A program made the position numbers and the translations under genes. Below, piece by piece: positions 27,440 through 36,332 of a DNA stretch of 64,000 nucleotides; position 1 is the first letter of the stretch, and each line of letters starts with the position of its first letter. This DNA comes from Devosia beringensis. GTDB taxonomy: Bacteria > Pseudomonadota > Alphaproteobacteria > Rhizobiales > Devosiaceae. The notes beneath the pieces are model-generated. The model made no database searches and had not been told where the DNA came from. It saw only the letters and a list, made by a program, of their open reading frames with translations. The stretch is taken from the NCBI RefSeq assembly GCF_014926585.1, contig NZ_CP045422.1, positions 744,001 through 808,000 of the forward strand, in the 5' to 3' direction.

Positions 27440-28180
27440 ATGCCCCGCACCCATGCCACCCTGCCCCGCCTTTATGTCGATGCCGATCTTGCTGCCGGGG
27501 GCCAACTGACCCTGGGCAAGGAGCAGTCGCTTTATCTTGCGGCAGTGCTGCGCAAGAGTGTCGGGGACGCGGTCGTGCTGTTCAATGGACGGGACGGCGC
27601 CTGGCGCTGCGTGCTGACGGCCGACTCGAAAAAATCCGTCCAGCTCGACCTGGTCGAGCAGATCGCCAGACAGACCCCGGCTTCTGACCTCTGGTATGGC
27701 TTTGCGCCGCTCAAGAGCGAGCGGCTGGATTATGTGATCCAGAAGGCGGTGGAAATGGGCGTGGGCACCATCCAGCCGGTGATCACCCAGCGGACACAGG
27801 TCAGCCGGCTCAAGCATGAGCGGCTGGTGGCCAATGCGATCGAGGCCGCCGAACAGTGCGAAGTGCTCAGCGTACCGGTGGTGGCAGCCGAGATCACGCT
27901 GGAAAAGCTGCTCGATGGCTGGCCGGCCGAACGGGTGCTGATCGTGGCCGATGAGGCGGCGGCATCGGCCTCGCCGGTCGAGACGCTTGCTGCGCTCAAG
28001 CGACGACCGATTGGCCTGCTGGTCGGGCCTGAGGGCGGATTTTCCGAGATCGAACGGGTCAAAATGCTGGCTTTGCCCTTTGTCGTGCCGATCAGCCTGG
28101 GGCCGCGCATCCTGCGCGCCGATACGGCGGCGGTGGCGGGGCTGGCGGTGATTCAGGCAATCATCGGTGATTGGCGATAA
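27440..28180 (+). CDS. rsmE: 16S rRNA (uracil(1498)-N(3))-methyltransferase
   Basis: A 246-residue SPOUT methyltransferase acting on U1498 of 16S rRNA. The N-terminal PUA-like part begins PRLYVDADLAAGG, and the C-terminal knot carries LLVGPEGGFSEIE and SLGPRILRADTAAVAGLAV. The ATG at 27440 gives the standard N terminus; an earlier in-frame ATG at 27404 would add 12 residues. Confidence 0.94.
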   Translation: MPRTHATLPRLYVDADLAAGGQLTLGKEQSLYLAAVLRKSVGDAVVLFNGRDGAWRCVLTADSKKSVQLDLVEQIARQTPASDLWYGFAPLKSERLDYVIQKAVEMGVGTIQPVITQRTQVSRLKHERLVANAIEAAEQCEVLSVPVVAAEITLEKLLDGWPAERVLIVADEAAASASPVETLAALKRRPIGLLVGPEGGFSEIERVKMLALPFVVPISLGPRILRADTAAVAGLAVIQAIIGDWR

Positions 28181-28254
28181 AAGGCGATTGCTTTCGGCTT
28201 GCGCAACGTTATGTTCCGGCCAACATTGACCCCCTCTGCATCCGAGGACTCCGC

Positions 28255-29625
28255 ATGGCCGGCGCCGATATCGATAGCCCTCTGATTGACTCGCGTGCCG
28301 ACCTGATCGAGGCGATGGCGCGCGGGTGCAAACCCGAGAGCGAGTGGCGCATCGGCACCGAGCACGAAAAGCACGTGTTCCACACCAATCCGCTACGCCC
28401 GGTGGCCTATGACGGCCCCAATGGCATTCGCGCCCTGCTCGAGGGCGTGCAGGCCGAGACCGGCTGGCATCCGTTCTACGATGGCGACAATGTCATCGGG
28501 CTGCGCAATGACGCCGAAGCCGGCGGCATTTCGCTCGAGCCCGGCGGGCAGTTCGAACTGTCGGGCGCGCCGCAGGCGGACATGCATGCCAGCGCGGCCG
28601 AACTGGCCGAGCATATGCGGATCGCCAAGAAGGTCGCCGGCCCGCTCGACATCAATTTCCTCGGCCTTGGCGTGACGCCGCTCTGGAGCGTCGACGAAAT
28701 CCCGGCGATGCCGAAATCGCGTTACGGCATCATGAAGCCCTATATGGAAAAGGTCGGCACGCTGGGGACCTCGATGATGTTCCGCTCCTGCACCGTGCAG
28801 GCAAACCTGGATTTCTCCAGCGAAGCCGACATGGTCAAGAAGCTGCGCGTGGCCGTGGCGCTGCAGCCGATCGCCACCGCCCTGTTTGCCAATTCGCCCT
28901 TCGTGGATGGCAAGGAAAGCGGCTTTCTGAGCTTCCGCAGCCATATCTGGCTCAATACCGACGACGCGCGCACCGGCATGCTGCCCTTCGCCTTCGACGA
29001 GGGCTTCGGCTTCGAGCAATATGCCGATTATGCGCTCGACGTTCCGATGTATTTCGTCATCCGCGACGGCTCCTATGTGAACGTGGCCGGCGAGAGCTTC
29101 CGGGATTTCCTGCGCGGTGAGCTGCCGCAACTGCCGGGCGACAGGCCCACCATCAAGGACTGGGAAGACCACCTCTCGACGATTTTTCCCGAAGTGCGGC
29201 TCAAGCAGTTCCTTGAAATGCGCGGTGCCGACATGGGCGACGAGAAATCGGTGACGGCGCTGTCGGCTTTCTGGACCGGGCTGCTCTATGACAGCGTGTC
29301 GCTTGAAGCCGCCTATGAGATGATAATGCCCTGGACCCAGGACGAGCGCGACGACATGCGCCGGGAAGTGCCGCGGCTGGGCATGGAAACGCCGGTCGGC
29401 CGCACCAATGTCTATGATTTTGCGGCGCAGGCAGTGGGCATTGCCGAGGCGGGCCTGGTCCGCCGCAACCGGTTGAATGCCGCCGGCCAGGACGAATCCA
29501 TCCATATGGCGCCGCTGGAAGAGACCATCCGCCTGGCCAAGACCCCGGCCGAACGCTGGCTGGAAAAACTGCACGGCGAATGGGCCGGCGATCTCAGCCG
29601 GATTTTCGTCGACGCCCGGATGTAG
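28255..29625 (+). CDS. gshA: Glutamate-cysteine ligase (plant/alphaproteobacterial type)
   Basis: A 456-residue GCS2-family ligase catalysing the first step of glutathione synthesis. Motifs: WRIGTEHEKHVF near residue 30, the substrate-binding ISLEPGGQFELSGAPQ near residue 95, and YGIMKPYMEKVGTLGTSMMF. Length and motifs match the plant-like form rather than E. coli GshA. ATG at 28255 has GAGG eight bases upstream. It follows rsmE by 74 bp. Confidence 0.95.
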   Translation: MAGADIDSPLIDSRADLIEAMARGCKPESEWRIGTEHEKHVFHTNPLRPVAYDGPNGIRALLEGVQAETGWHPFYDGDNVIGLRNDAEAGGISLEPGGQFELSGAPQADMHASAAELAEHMRIAKKVAGPLDINFLGLGVTPLWSVDEIPAMPKSRYGIMKPYMEKVGTLGTSMMFRSCTVQANLDFSSEADMVKKLRVAVALQPIATALFANSPFVDGKESGFLSFRSHIWLNTDDARTGMLPFAFDEGFGFEQYADYALDVPMYFVIRDGSYVNVAGESFRDFLRGELPQLPGDRPTIKDWEDHLSTIFPEVRLKQFLEMRGADMGDEKSVTALSAFWTGLLYDSVSLEAAYEMIMPWTQDERDDMRREVPRLGMETPVGRTNVYDFAAQAVGIAEAGLVRRNRLNAAGQDESIHMAPLEETIRLAKTPAERWLEKLHGEWAGDLSRIFVDARM

Positions 29626-29700
29626 ACGCGGCGCCAACAAATCCTTGCCTCTCCACACGCTCTGGTGCATCACCCCGGCAACAGGTGCGGAGGCAGGTGC

Positions 29701-30972
29701 ATGCGGGTTCTGGTGATTGGTTCGGGTGGCCGCGAGCATGCGCTGGCGTGGAAAATCGCCCAGTCGCCCAGGCTGAGCAAGCTGTTCGTTGCCCCCGGCA
29801 ATGGCGGCACCGGGGCGGTGGCGGAAAATGTCGCGCTCGATATTACCGACCATGCGGCCGTGGTGGCTTTCTGCCAGAGCGCGGCGATCGACTTCGTCGT
29901 GGTCGGGCCCGATGCCCAGGTGGTGGCAGGGCTGGGCGACGATGTGCGCACCGCCGGCTTTACCTGCTTCTGCCCCTCCAAGGCCGCGGGGCAGCTCGAA
30001 GGCTCCAAGGGCTTTACCAAGGCGCTGTGCGACGAGATGGGCATTCCCACCGCCGCCTATGGCCGCTTCGACAATGAAGCGGCGGCTTTGGCCTATCTTT
30101 ACACACAGGGAGCGCCGATCGTCATCAAAGCCGACGGCCTGGCCGCCGGCAAGGGCGTCACCGTGGCGATGAGCGTGGACGAAGCGGAAGCCGCGATCAT
30201 CGACTGCTTTGCCGGGGCCTTTGGTGCCTCCGGCGCCGAGGTGGTGATCGAGGAATTCATGATGGGCGAGGAGGTCAGCCTCTTCGTGCTGTGCGACGGC
30301 ACCGACATCCTGCCGCTGACCACGGCGCAGGACCACAAGCGGGCCTTTGACGGCGATACCGGCCCCAATACCGGCGGCATGGGCGCCTATTCGCCGGCTC
30401 CGGTAATGACGCCCGAGATCTATCAGGAGACGCTCGAACGGGTGATCTGGCCGACGGTGCGGGGCCTCGCCGCGCGCGGCACGCCCTATCAGGGCGTGCT
30501 CTATGCCGGGCTGATGCTGACCGAGACCGGGCCGCGGCTGGTGGAATACAATGCCCGCTTCGGCGACCCGGAAACCCAGGTCATGGTGATGCGGCTCGAC
30601 AGCGACCTGCTGGACCTGCTGCATGCCACCGCCACCGGCACGCTGGCGGGGCATGAGGCGGTCTGGAAAGACCAGTTTGCCCTGACGGTGATCATGGCGA
30701 CAAAGGGCTATCCCGGCAGCTATGGCAAGGGTTCGGAAATCACCGGCGCCGATGCCGTCAACTCCGAGACGCTGCAGGTTTTCCATGCCGGAACGCGACG
30801 CGAGGACGGGCGTTTACTGGCCGAGGGCGGTCGCGTGCTCAATGTGACCGCGCTGGGAGCCAGTGCGCGGGAGGCGCAGCAGCGTGCCTATGCAGGGGTG
30901 GACAGCATTGTCTGGCCAGAGGGCTTCTGCCGCCGCGATATCGGCTGGCGCGAATTGGCCCGCAGCGTCTGA
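29701..30972 (+). CDS. purD: Phosphoribosylamine-glycine ligase
   Basis: A 423-residue ATP-grasp enzyme of de novo purine synthesis. N-terminal MRVLVIGSGGREHALAWK, the ATP-grasp segments IVIKADGLAAGKGVTVA and DHKRAFDGDTGPNTGGMGAYSP, and the C-terminal VEYNARFGDPETQVMVMRL are all present. ATG at 29701 with GGAGG upstream; an earlier ATG at 29665 would add 12 residues not seen in the family. Confidence 0.97.
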   Translation: MRVLVIGSGGREHALAWKIAQSPRLSKLFVAPGNGGTGAVAENVALDITDHAAVVAFCQSAAIDFVVVGPDAQVVAGLGDDVRTAGFTCFCPSKAAGQLEGSKGFTKALCDEMGIPTAAYGRFDNEAAALAYLYTQGAPIVIKADGLAAGKGVTVAMSVDEAEAAIIDCFAGAFGASGAEVVIEEFMMGEEVSLFVLCDGTDILPLTTAQDHKRAFDGDTGPNTGGMGAYSPAPVMTPEIYQETLERVIWPTVRGLAARGTPYQGVLYAGLMLTETGPRLVEYNARFGDPETQVMVMRLDSDLLDLLHATATGTLAGHEAVWKDQFALTVIMATKGYPGSYGKGSEITGADAVNSETLQVFHAGTRREDGRLLAEGGRVLNVTALGASAREAQQRAYAGVDSIVWPEGFCRRDIGWRELARSV

Positions 30973-31026
30973 ACCTTTCCTCAACCTCGCGGGTCTAGGC
31001 TGATGCCAGACAAGGAGCGGGGCGAC

Positions 31027-31926
31027 ATGAGCACGATTTCTGGTCCGAGAATTGGCGTGGCCTTGGGCGGCGGCTCGGCCCGTGGCCTTACCCATATTCC
31101 TTATATCGAGGCCATGGACGAGCTGGGGCTGCGGCCCTCGGTGATTTCGGGCACCTCGATTGGCGCACTGATCGGGGCCGGCTGGGCCGCCGGCATGACC
31201 GGGGCGGAACTGCGCGAGCATTCCTATGCCGTGCTGGGCACCATGCGGACGATCGCGACCAAACTCTGGGCCATCCAGCTGCGCGGCCTGGGCGGCATTC
31301 TCAAGAACGGCATTTCGATGCAGCTCGATGCCTCGAGCATCGTCGACAGCTTCATTCCCGACGGTTTCCCGCTCGAATTCAAGGATCTCAAGATCCCGCT
31401 CTATGTGGTGGCGACCGATTTCCAGAGCTGGCACCAGGTGGTGTTCAATTCAGGCGCGCTGCGGCCGGCCATTGCCGGCTCAATCGCCATACCGAGCCTG
31501 TTCAAACCCGTCACCTATGCCAATCACATCCTGGTCGACGGCGGCGTGGTCAATCCGCTGCCGCTCGACCAGGCCGATATCGGCACCGATTTCCTCATCG
31601 GCATCGACGTCAATGGTGATCCATCCGAGGGCATAGCCAAGACCGACCACAAGGCGCTCGACCTGTGGTTCGGCTCGGCGCAGATCATGATGCACTCGCT
31701 GACCGCCCATATGATGGCAGCCTATCCGCCCGACATCTATATCAGGCCCCATGTCGCCAATTTCGGCGCGCTCGAATTCTGGCGGGTGCGCGAGATCGTC
31801 TCGCATGCCGAGGCCGAGAAGGATCGCTTCAAGCGTATCCTGGCGCAGAAGATCGAGGACTATATCCAGGGCCGACTGCCCGCCATTGGCAGCCCGGCAG
31901 GCCGACGGACCGGCACGGCGAAATAA
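31027..31926 (+). CDS. Patatin-like phospholipase family protein
   Basis: A 299-residue predicted serine acyl hydrolase. The oxyanion loop is GVALGGGSARGLTHIP (residues about 10-25), the nucleophile elbow GTSIG and the partner aspartate DGGVVNPLP, giving the Ser-Asp dyad of patatins. No signal peptide, so it likely acts on inner-membrane lipids from the cytosol. ATG at 31027 has AAGGAG nine bases upstream. Resembles RssA-type bacterial patatins; the lipid substrate is unknown. Confidence 0.92.
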   Translation: MSTISGPRIGVALGGGSARGLTHIPYIEAMDELGLRPSVISGTSIGALIGAGWAAGMTGAELREHSYAVLGTMRTIATKLWAIQLRGLGGILKNGISMQLDASSIVDSFIPDGFPLEFKDLKIPLYVVATDFQSWHQVVFNSGALRPAIAGSIAIPSLFKPVTYANHILVDGGVVNPLPLDQADIGTDFLIGIDVNGDPSEGIAKTDHKALDLWFGSAQIMMHSLTAHMMAAYPPDIYIRPHVANFGALEFWRVREIVSHAEAEKDRFKRILAQKIEDYIQGRLPAIGSPAGRRTGTAK

Positions 31927-32007
31927 TTGCGGTCGCCGTCGAAAGCTGCTCCCCTTCATTCGTCATGGTGCTGAGGCAGCAATCAGGCTGCGGATACGGG
32001 GACGACA

Positions 32008-32376
32008 ATGGTACTGGCGGGCTGGATTCTGAGCGGATTGCTGATCGTGTTTATCCTGGGGGCCTCGGTGGCGCCCAAACTGCTGGGCCTGCAGGCGGCC
32101 ATCGATCCGCTCACCGTGGTGGGCTGGCCGCTCAAATACATGCTGCTGATCGGCAGCATCGAGTTGGCCTGCATGGTGCTCTACGCCTTTCCGCGCACCG
32201 CCCTGCTCGGCGCGGTGCTGATGACCGGACTGCTGGCGGCGGCGCTGGCTGCCAATCTGCGGGTGGACAATCCACTCTGGAGCCACACGCTGTTCAGCGT
32301 CTATTTCGGCGTGGCCATGTGGGCAGCTTTGTGGCTGCGCGAGCCGAAAATCCGGAATGTGTTTCCGTTTACCTAG
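32008..32376 (+). CDS. DoxX-like integral membrane protein
   Basis: A 122-residue protein with four transmembrane helices and the DoxX-like look (LGASVAPKLLG, VVGWPLKYMLLIGSIELACMVLYAFPRTALLGAVLMTGLLAAALAAN as successive helices). Function unknown in this family. It stands alone and is convergent with the sensor kinase. Confidence 0.75.
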   Translation: MVLAGWILSGLLIVFILGASVAPKLLGLQAAIDPLTVVGWPLKYMLLIGSIELACMVLYAFPRTALLGAVLMTGLLAAALAANLRVDNPLWSHTLFSVYFGVAMWAALWLREPKIRNVFPFT

Positions 32377-32394
32377 CGCCGGACGCGGCCAGGC

Positions 32395-33462
32395 TCAGGC
32401 GGAGCGCTCGGACTGCATGGCGGCCAGGTCGGCCGACAGTTGACACTGCAGGCCATCGGGATGGAATTCGAGGACGACACTGGCCGGGGCGCCCGGCAGG
32501 CCGGCCCGGATCAGTCTGGTACCGAAACCCTTGCCGACCGGCTCGATCACTTGCGGGCCGCCCTGTTCGCGCCAGCGCAGCACGAAGCTGGGCTGGCCGT
32601 CGATGTCCTCGATGCCCCAGTCGATGCTGACCACGCCATCGGGCGCGGAGAGCGCGCCATATTTGGTGGCATTGGTGCCCAGCTCGTGCAGGATCATGGA
32701 CAGCGACAGTGCCGGGCGCGAGGCCAGCTTGACCGGCGGGCCATCGACCAGGAAGCGGGACTGCAACTGATCGCCATGCAGGTCGACCACCTTGCGCACA
32801 ATCTCCTGTACACCGGCCTGACCCACCATGCCCAGGATCACCATGTCCTGCGCCTCGGCCAGGACGGTGATCCGGTCGGTGATCGCCTTGGCGATAGTGG
32901 GCAAGTCCGACTGGCTGCGCATGGACTGGGTGACAATGGCCTGGACGATCGAGAGCTGGTTCTTCAGGCGATGGCCGATTTCATGCGACAGCACCTGCTG
33001 CTCGCGCTCGCTCTGGGCCAGCGTCAGGTTGGACTGCTGCAGGGATTTGGCCAGCTCGGACATGGATTCGCGCTCGGCCTGCAAGTGCTGGGCGGTCACG
33101 GTGACGCCGTGGATGATGAAGATATCGACAGTGACGATGAAGGCATAAAAGCCCAGCGCCGTCAGCGCGCCCGGATTGAGATCGAGGGAATAGGCGGGCG
33201 CAATGAAGAAGAACCAGGCGGCCAGGCCACAGAGGATTGCCGAGACGATGCCCGGCCACAGCCCGGCCAGCAGCGTCGTGACGATGACAGCCGGAAAGAA
33301 GGTCAGATAGGGGAAACCCGGTGGCAGCGCGTCATTGATAGCATAGCGCACCGCCAAGGCCAGCACGAACAGGCCAAAAGCGAGAGACCAACGGAATTGC
33401 GGCGAGCGTTCGCGGGTGACGATACGCTGCAGTGCTGCCGTAAAACTGCCTTGGTCGCTCAA
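32395..33462 (-). CDS. HWE-family sensor histidine kinase with DUF4118 membrane domain
   Basis: A 355-residue kinase. N-terminal four-helix DUF4118 membrane domain (residues about 20-120), a short coiled coil, the phospho-acceptor segment SHEIGHRLKNQLSIVQAIV (His near residue 160), and an ATPase domain with N box ILHELGTNATKYGAL and the WRE residues in FVLRWREQGG that give the HWE family its name. TTG start at 33462 with GAGG six to seven bases upstream. No response regulator is adjacent, so its partner is elsewhere. HWE kinases often act in the general stress response or light sensing. Confidence 0.9.
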   Translation of the reverse strand: MSDQGSFTAALQRIVTRERSPQFRWSLAFGLFVLALAVRYAINDALPPGFPYLTFFPAVIVTTLLAGLWPGIVSAILCGLAAWFFFIAPAYSLDLNPGALTALGFYAFIVTVDIFIIHGVTVTAQHLQAERESMSELAKSLQQSNLTLAQSEREQQVLSHEIGHRLKNQLSIVQAIVTQSMRSQSDLPTIAKAITDRITVLAEAQDMVILGMVGQAGVQEIVRKVVDLHGDQLQSRFLVDGPPVKLASRPALSLSMILHELGTNATKYGALSAPDGVVSIDWGIEDIDGQPSFVLRWREQGGPQVIEPVGKGFGTRLIRAGLPGAPASVVLEFHPDGLQCQLSADLAAMQSERSA

Positions 33463-33575
33463 GCATCACCTCGCAGGGCTCAATTTCGTTTCACCCATGG
33501 CAGGCTAATTCACGCCGAGCAACAGCATTAACGTGATTGGTACGGCTTCGATCCACGGCCTGGATCATTTCCGGG

Positions 33576-34034
33576 TCAGCGCTCGCGCAGGCCGCGGAAG
33601 AAATCCTTGAGCAGGGTCTCCGCCCGATCAGCGCCGATGCCGGAAATGACCTCGGGCTGGTGATGGCAGCTGGGCTGCCGGAACAGCCGCACGCCATTTT
33701 CCACCGCGCCGGCCTTGGTGTCCTCGGCGGCAAAGTAGACGCGGCGAAGCCGCGTATGGGCGATGGCGCCGGCGCACATGGCGCAGGGCTCGAGCGTCAC
33801 ATAGAGATCGCAGCCATCCAGCCGTCCGGTGCCGCGTTTGGCCAAGGCGGCGCGCATGGCCAGCAGTTCGGCATGGGCGGTGGGATCGTTGAGCGCCTGC
33901 ATGCGGTTGCGCTCGGCGGCCAGCACCACATCGCCCTCCATGATGACCGCGCCGACCGGGGCCTCGCCCAGGGCGGCGGCCTCCTCGGCCAGCGCCAGAG
34001 CGTGGTTCATCGGTGTGCTGAAAGGGCTCGCCAT
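33576..34034 (-). CDS. tadA: tRNA adenosine(34) deaminase
   Basis: A 152-residue zinc deaminase that makes inosine at the tRNA-Arg wobble base. The catalytic motif THAELLAMRAA and the zinc pair TLEPCAMCAGAI are intact. The ATG at 34034 is a plausible start; ATG at 34010 is an alternative with little change. It is divergent from mutL with only 91 bp between starts. Confidence 0.93.
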   Translation of the reverse strand: MASPFSTPMNHALALAEEAAALGEAPVGAVIMEGDVVLAAERNRMQALNDPTAHAELLAMRAALAKRGTGRLDGCDLYVTLEPCAMCAGAIAHTRLRRVYFAAEDTKAGAVENGVRLFRQPSCHHQPEVISGIGADRAETLLKDFFRGLRER

Positions 34035-34125
34035 GGCGTGGTGATAGTGGCCGGGGGCAAATTGCACAAGCGGGTCGGAAAGGCCGGGCGAACCGCCTAT
34101 ATTGGCGCCTCAGGAGAATCGCCCT

Positions 34126-35970
34126 TTGCCCATCCGCCAGCTACCCGAAGACCTGATCAACCGCATCGCTGCCGGCGAGGTGGTGGAGCGGCCCGCCAGC
34201 GTGGTCAAGGAATTGGTGGAAAATGCCATCGATGCCGGCGCCAACCGGATCGTGGTGACCACGGCGGGCGGCGGCAAGACCCTGTTGCGCATCGAGGATG
34301 ACGGGCACGGCATGGACGAGGCCGATCTGGTGCTGTCGGTGGAGCGGCACGCGACCTCCAAGCTGAGCACTGACGATCTCGACGATATCCGCAGCCTCGG
34401 CTTTCGCGGCGAGGCGCTCGCCTCGATCGGCTCGGTGGCCGAGCTGAGCATCGCCTCGCGCCCGGCCGATGCCGAAAGCGGGCTGGCCATCTCGGTCCGC
34501 AATGGCGTGCGCTCCGGGCCGGTGCCGCAGGCGCTCAACCGGGGCACGGTGGTGGAGGTCAAGAACCTCTTTGCCAATGTCCCTGCCCGGCTCAAATTCC
34601 TCAAGACCGACCGCGGCGAAGCGGGTGCCATTACCGATGTGCTCAAGCGACTGGCGATGGCCAATCCGGGCGTGCATTTCGTACTCAATGGCAGCGACCG
34701 TTCACCCGCCAACTGGCCAGCCGTCAGCGGCACGGGCGCCCTGCCCGCCCGGCTGGCGCAGGTGATCGGCGATGATTTCGCGCAGAACGCGGTGACGCTG
34801 GGGCATAGCCGGCACGGCGTGGTGGTGGCGGGCCTGGCGGGCCTGCCGACCTATACGCGTGCCAATAGCCTCAGCCAGTTCTTCTTCGTCAATGGCCGCT
34901 CGGTGCGTGACAAGGTGCTGGTGGGCGCGGTGCGCGCGGCCTATGCCGATTATATCTTCCGCGACCGCTTTCCGGTGGTGGCGCTCTATGTGGCGATCGA
35001 TCCAGCAGAAGTTGACGTCAATGTCCACCCGGCCAAGGCCGAGTTGCGCTTCCGCGATGGCGGGGCGGTGCGCAGCGCGGTGATAAGGGCGATTGGCGAG
35101 GCCCTGGCGGCAGCAGGCTTCAAGGCCTCGAGCAGCGTGGCCGACGATGTGCTGGGGGCGTTTACCGCGCCCGGCCAGCAACCGGCCACGACACCGCAGG
35201 CGCCGACCGGTTCGCCGTCCGCCTTCCCCTATCGGGCTGCCCAGCCGCTGCCCTTTGCCGGCTATGAGCGGGTCACCGGCACCGGCCGCAGCAACCCATT
35301 CTCGCCCGCTTACGGCCAGGGTGGCCTTGAGGGCCTCAACGAGCCGAGCGCCCGCGTCGAGGCCGAAGCCGACCCCGCTCTGATCGATTTTCCGCTTGGC
35401 ACCGCGCGGGCGCAGATGTTCGACAATTTCATCATCGCCCAGAATGGCGAGGGCCTGCTGCTGGTCGACCAGCACGCCGCCCATGAGCGGCTGGTCTATG
35501 AGCGGTTCAAGGCGCAGCTGGCATCCGGCCCGGTGCCCAGCCAGGCGCAGTTGATCCCGCTGGTGGTAGAGCTGCCCGAGGAGGATTGCGCGCGGCTCGA
35601 AGAGGCCGCGCCGGAACTGGAAAGGTTCGGACTCTATCTCGAACGCTTCGGTCCGCGCGCCATTGCCGTGCGCGAGACCCCGGCTTTGCTGGGCAGTTCG
35701 GACATTGATGGCCTGGTGCGCGATATCGCCGACGGCCTGGCCGAATGGGATTCCATCGCTGCGGTCAGCGATCGCATGGAGGCCATCATCGCCCGCATGG
35801 CTTGCCACGGCTCGGTGCGGTCGGGCCGCCGGCTGCGGGTGGACGAAATGAACGCCCTGCTGCGCGACATGGAAGCAACGCCCCATTCGGGCCAGTGCAT
35901 CCACGGCCGGCCGACCTATGTCGAGCTCAAGCAAAAGGACATCGAGCGGTTGTTCGGGCGGAGTCGTTAA
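34126..35970 (+). CDS. mutL: DNA mismatch repair protein MutL, endonuclease-proficient type
   Basis: A 614-residue MutL. N-terminal GHKL ATPase with INRIAAGEVVERPASVVKELVENAIDAGA and LGFRGEALASI; a Pro/Ala-rich linker (residues about 340-430); and a C-terminal domain with DQHAAHERLVYE, fitting the DQHA-x2-E-x4-E metal motif of endonucleolytic MutL, and GQCIHGRPTYVEL near the end. I chose TTG at 34126 because CAGGAG lies eight bases ahead; a TTG at 34102 is in frame but unsupported. A downstream SOS operator does not control it. Confidence 0.95.
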   Translation: MPIRQLPEDLINRIAAGEVVERPASVVKELVENAIDAGANRIVVTTAGGGKTLLRIEDDGHGMDEADLVLSVERHATSKLSTDDLDDIRSLGFRGEALASIGSVAELSIASRPADAESGLAISVRNGVRSGPVPQALNRGTVVEVKNLFANVPARLKFLKTDRGEAGAITDVLKRLAMANPGVHFVLNGSDRSPANWPAVSGTGALPARLAQVIGDDFAQNAVTLGHSRHGVVVAGLAGLPTYTRANSLSQFFFVNGRSVRDKVLVGAVRAAYADYIFRDRFPVVALYVAIDPAEVDVNVHPAKAELRFRDGGAVRSAVIRAIGEALAAAGFKASSSVADDVLGAFTAPGQQPATTPQAPTGSPSAFPYRAAQPLPFAGYERVTGTGRSNPFSPAYGQGGLEGLNEPSARVEAEADPALIDFPLGTARAQMFDNFIIAQNGEGLLLVDQHAAHERLVYERFKAQLASGPVPSQAQLIPLVVELPEEDCARLEEAAPELERFGLYLERFGPRAIAVRETPALLGSSDIDGLVRDIADGLAEWDSIAAVSDRMEAIIARMACHGSVRSGRRLRVDEMNALLRDMEATPHSGQCIHGRPTYVELKQKDIERLFGRSR

Positions 35971-35996
35971 CGAATCACTCTCGATTCACGGTATCT

Positions 35997-36030
35997 GTTC
36001 ATGCAATGTTCTCTTGAACAAAGAGGGAAC
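35997..36030. promoter_or_regulatory. Two adjacent LexA (SOS) operators
   Basis: GTTC-N7-GTTC at 35997-36011 is the direct-repeat LexA operator known for Alphaproteobacteria. Five bases further, GAAC-N7-GAAC at 36016-36030 is the same operator in the opposite orientation. Both are exact in all eight defining bases. The second ends five bases before the ATG of the 31-codon ORF, so bound LexA would block its transcription or translation start region. Confidence 0.75.
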
Positions 36031-36034
36031 AATT

Positions 36035-36130
36035 ATGCGTGAGGGCGCTATTGGATTTGTTTGGGTGATGTCGTCGAAATTTGTCGGCCGAGCCAACGAT
36101 TGGGCATGGCCAAGGCCATTGCCCGGCTGA
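36035..36130 (+). CDS. Putative SOS-regulated microprotein (31 aa)
   Basis: ATG directly behind the LexA operators, with AGAGGG about seven bases upstream as a possible ribosome site. The peptide has a short hydrophobic stretch (GAIGFVWVM), two basic residues, and three tryptophans (FVWVM, NDWAW), then a Pro-rich end. Codon third positions are less GC-rich than in neighbours. I do not recognise it. By analogy only, Caulobacter has a 29-residue SOS-induced division inhibitor (SidA). It may instead be the start of an untranslated SOS RNA. Confidence 0.4.
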   Translation: MREGAIGFVWVMSSKFVGRANDWAWPRPLPG

Positions 36131-36332
36131 GCCGAACCCCAACTGACATGACCGCACGGCACGGCGCCTTGCCCGGCCACGGCGGGGAATTGCCGCGATA
36201 GCCGGCGAAGCTCACGCCCGTCCCGCATCACTGACTGAACGCCGTCAACCTGCCCGCCGGCGTAACCCGGCGGCACGGAAAAGCACGCCTATTGATCCTT
36301 TGCACCCAGTTTGCCAACAACAGGAAATAGCC

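Larger units (their letters stand above)
35971..36332. other. Intergenic region with SOS operators and a micro-ORF
   Basis: 362 bp between mutL and a secreted-protein gene. It holds two LexA-type operators (35997-36030), a 31-codon ORF (36035-36130), and further right a 7-bp inverted repeat CCGCCGG/CCGGCGG (36254-36273). The stretch around the operators is distinctly more AT-rich than its surroundings. Confidence 0.6.

Noticed and set aside
35986-36276. 96-codon minus-strand ORF across the SOS region
   Set aside because: No ribosome site and no family resemblance; it reads antisense through the operators.
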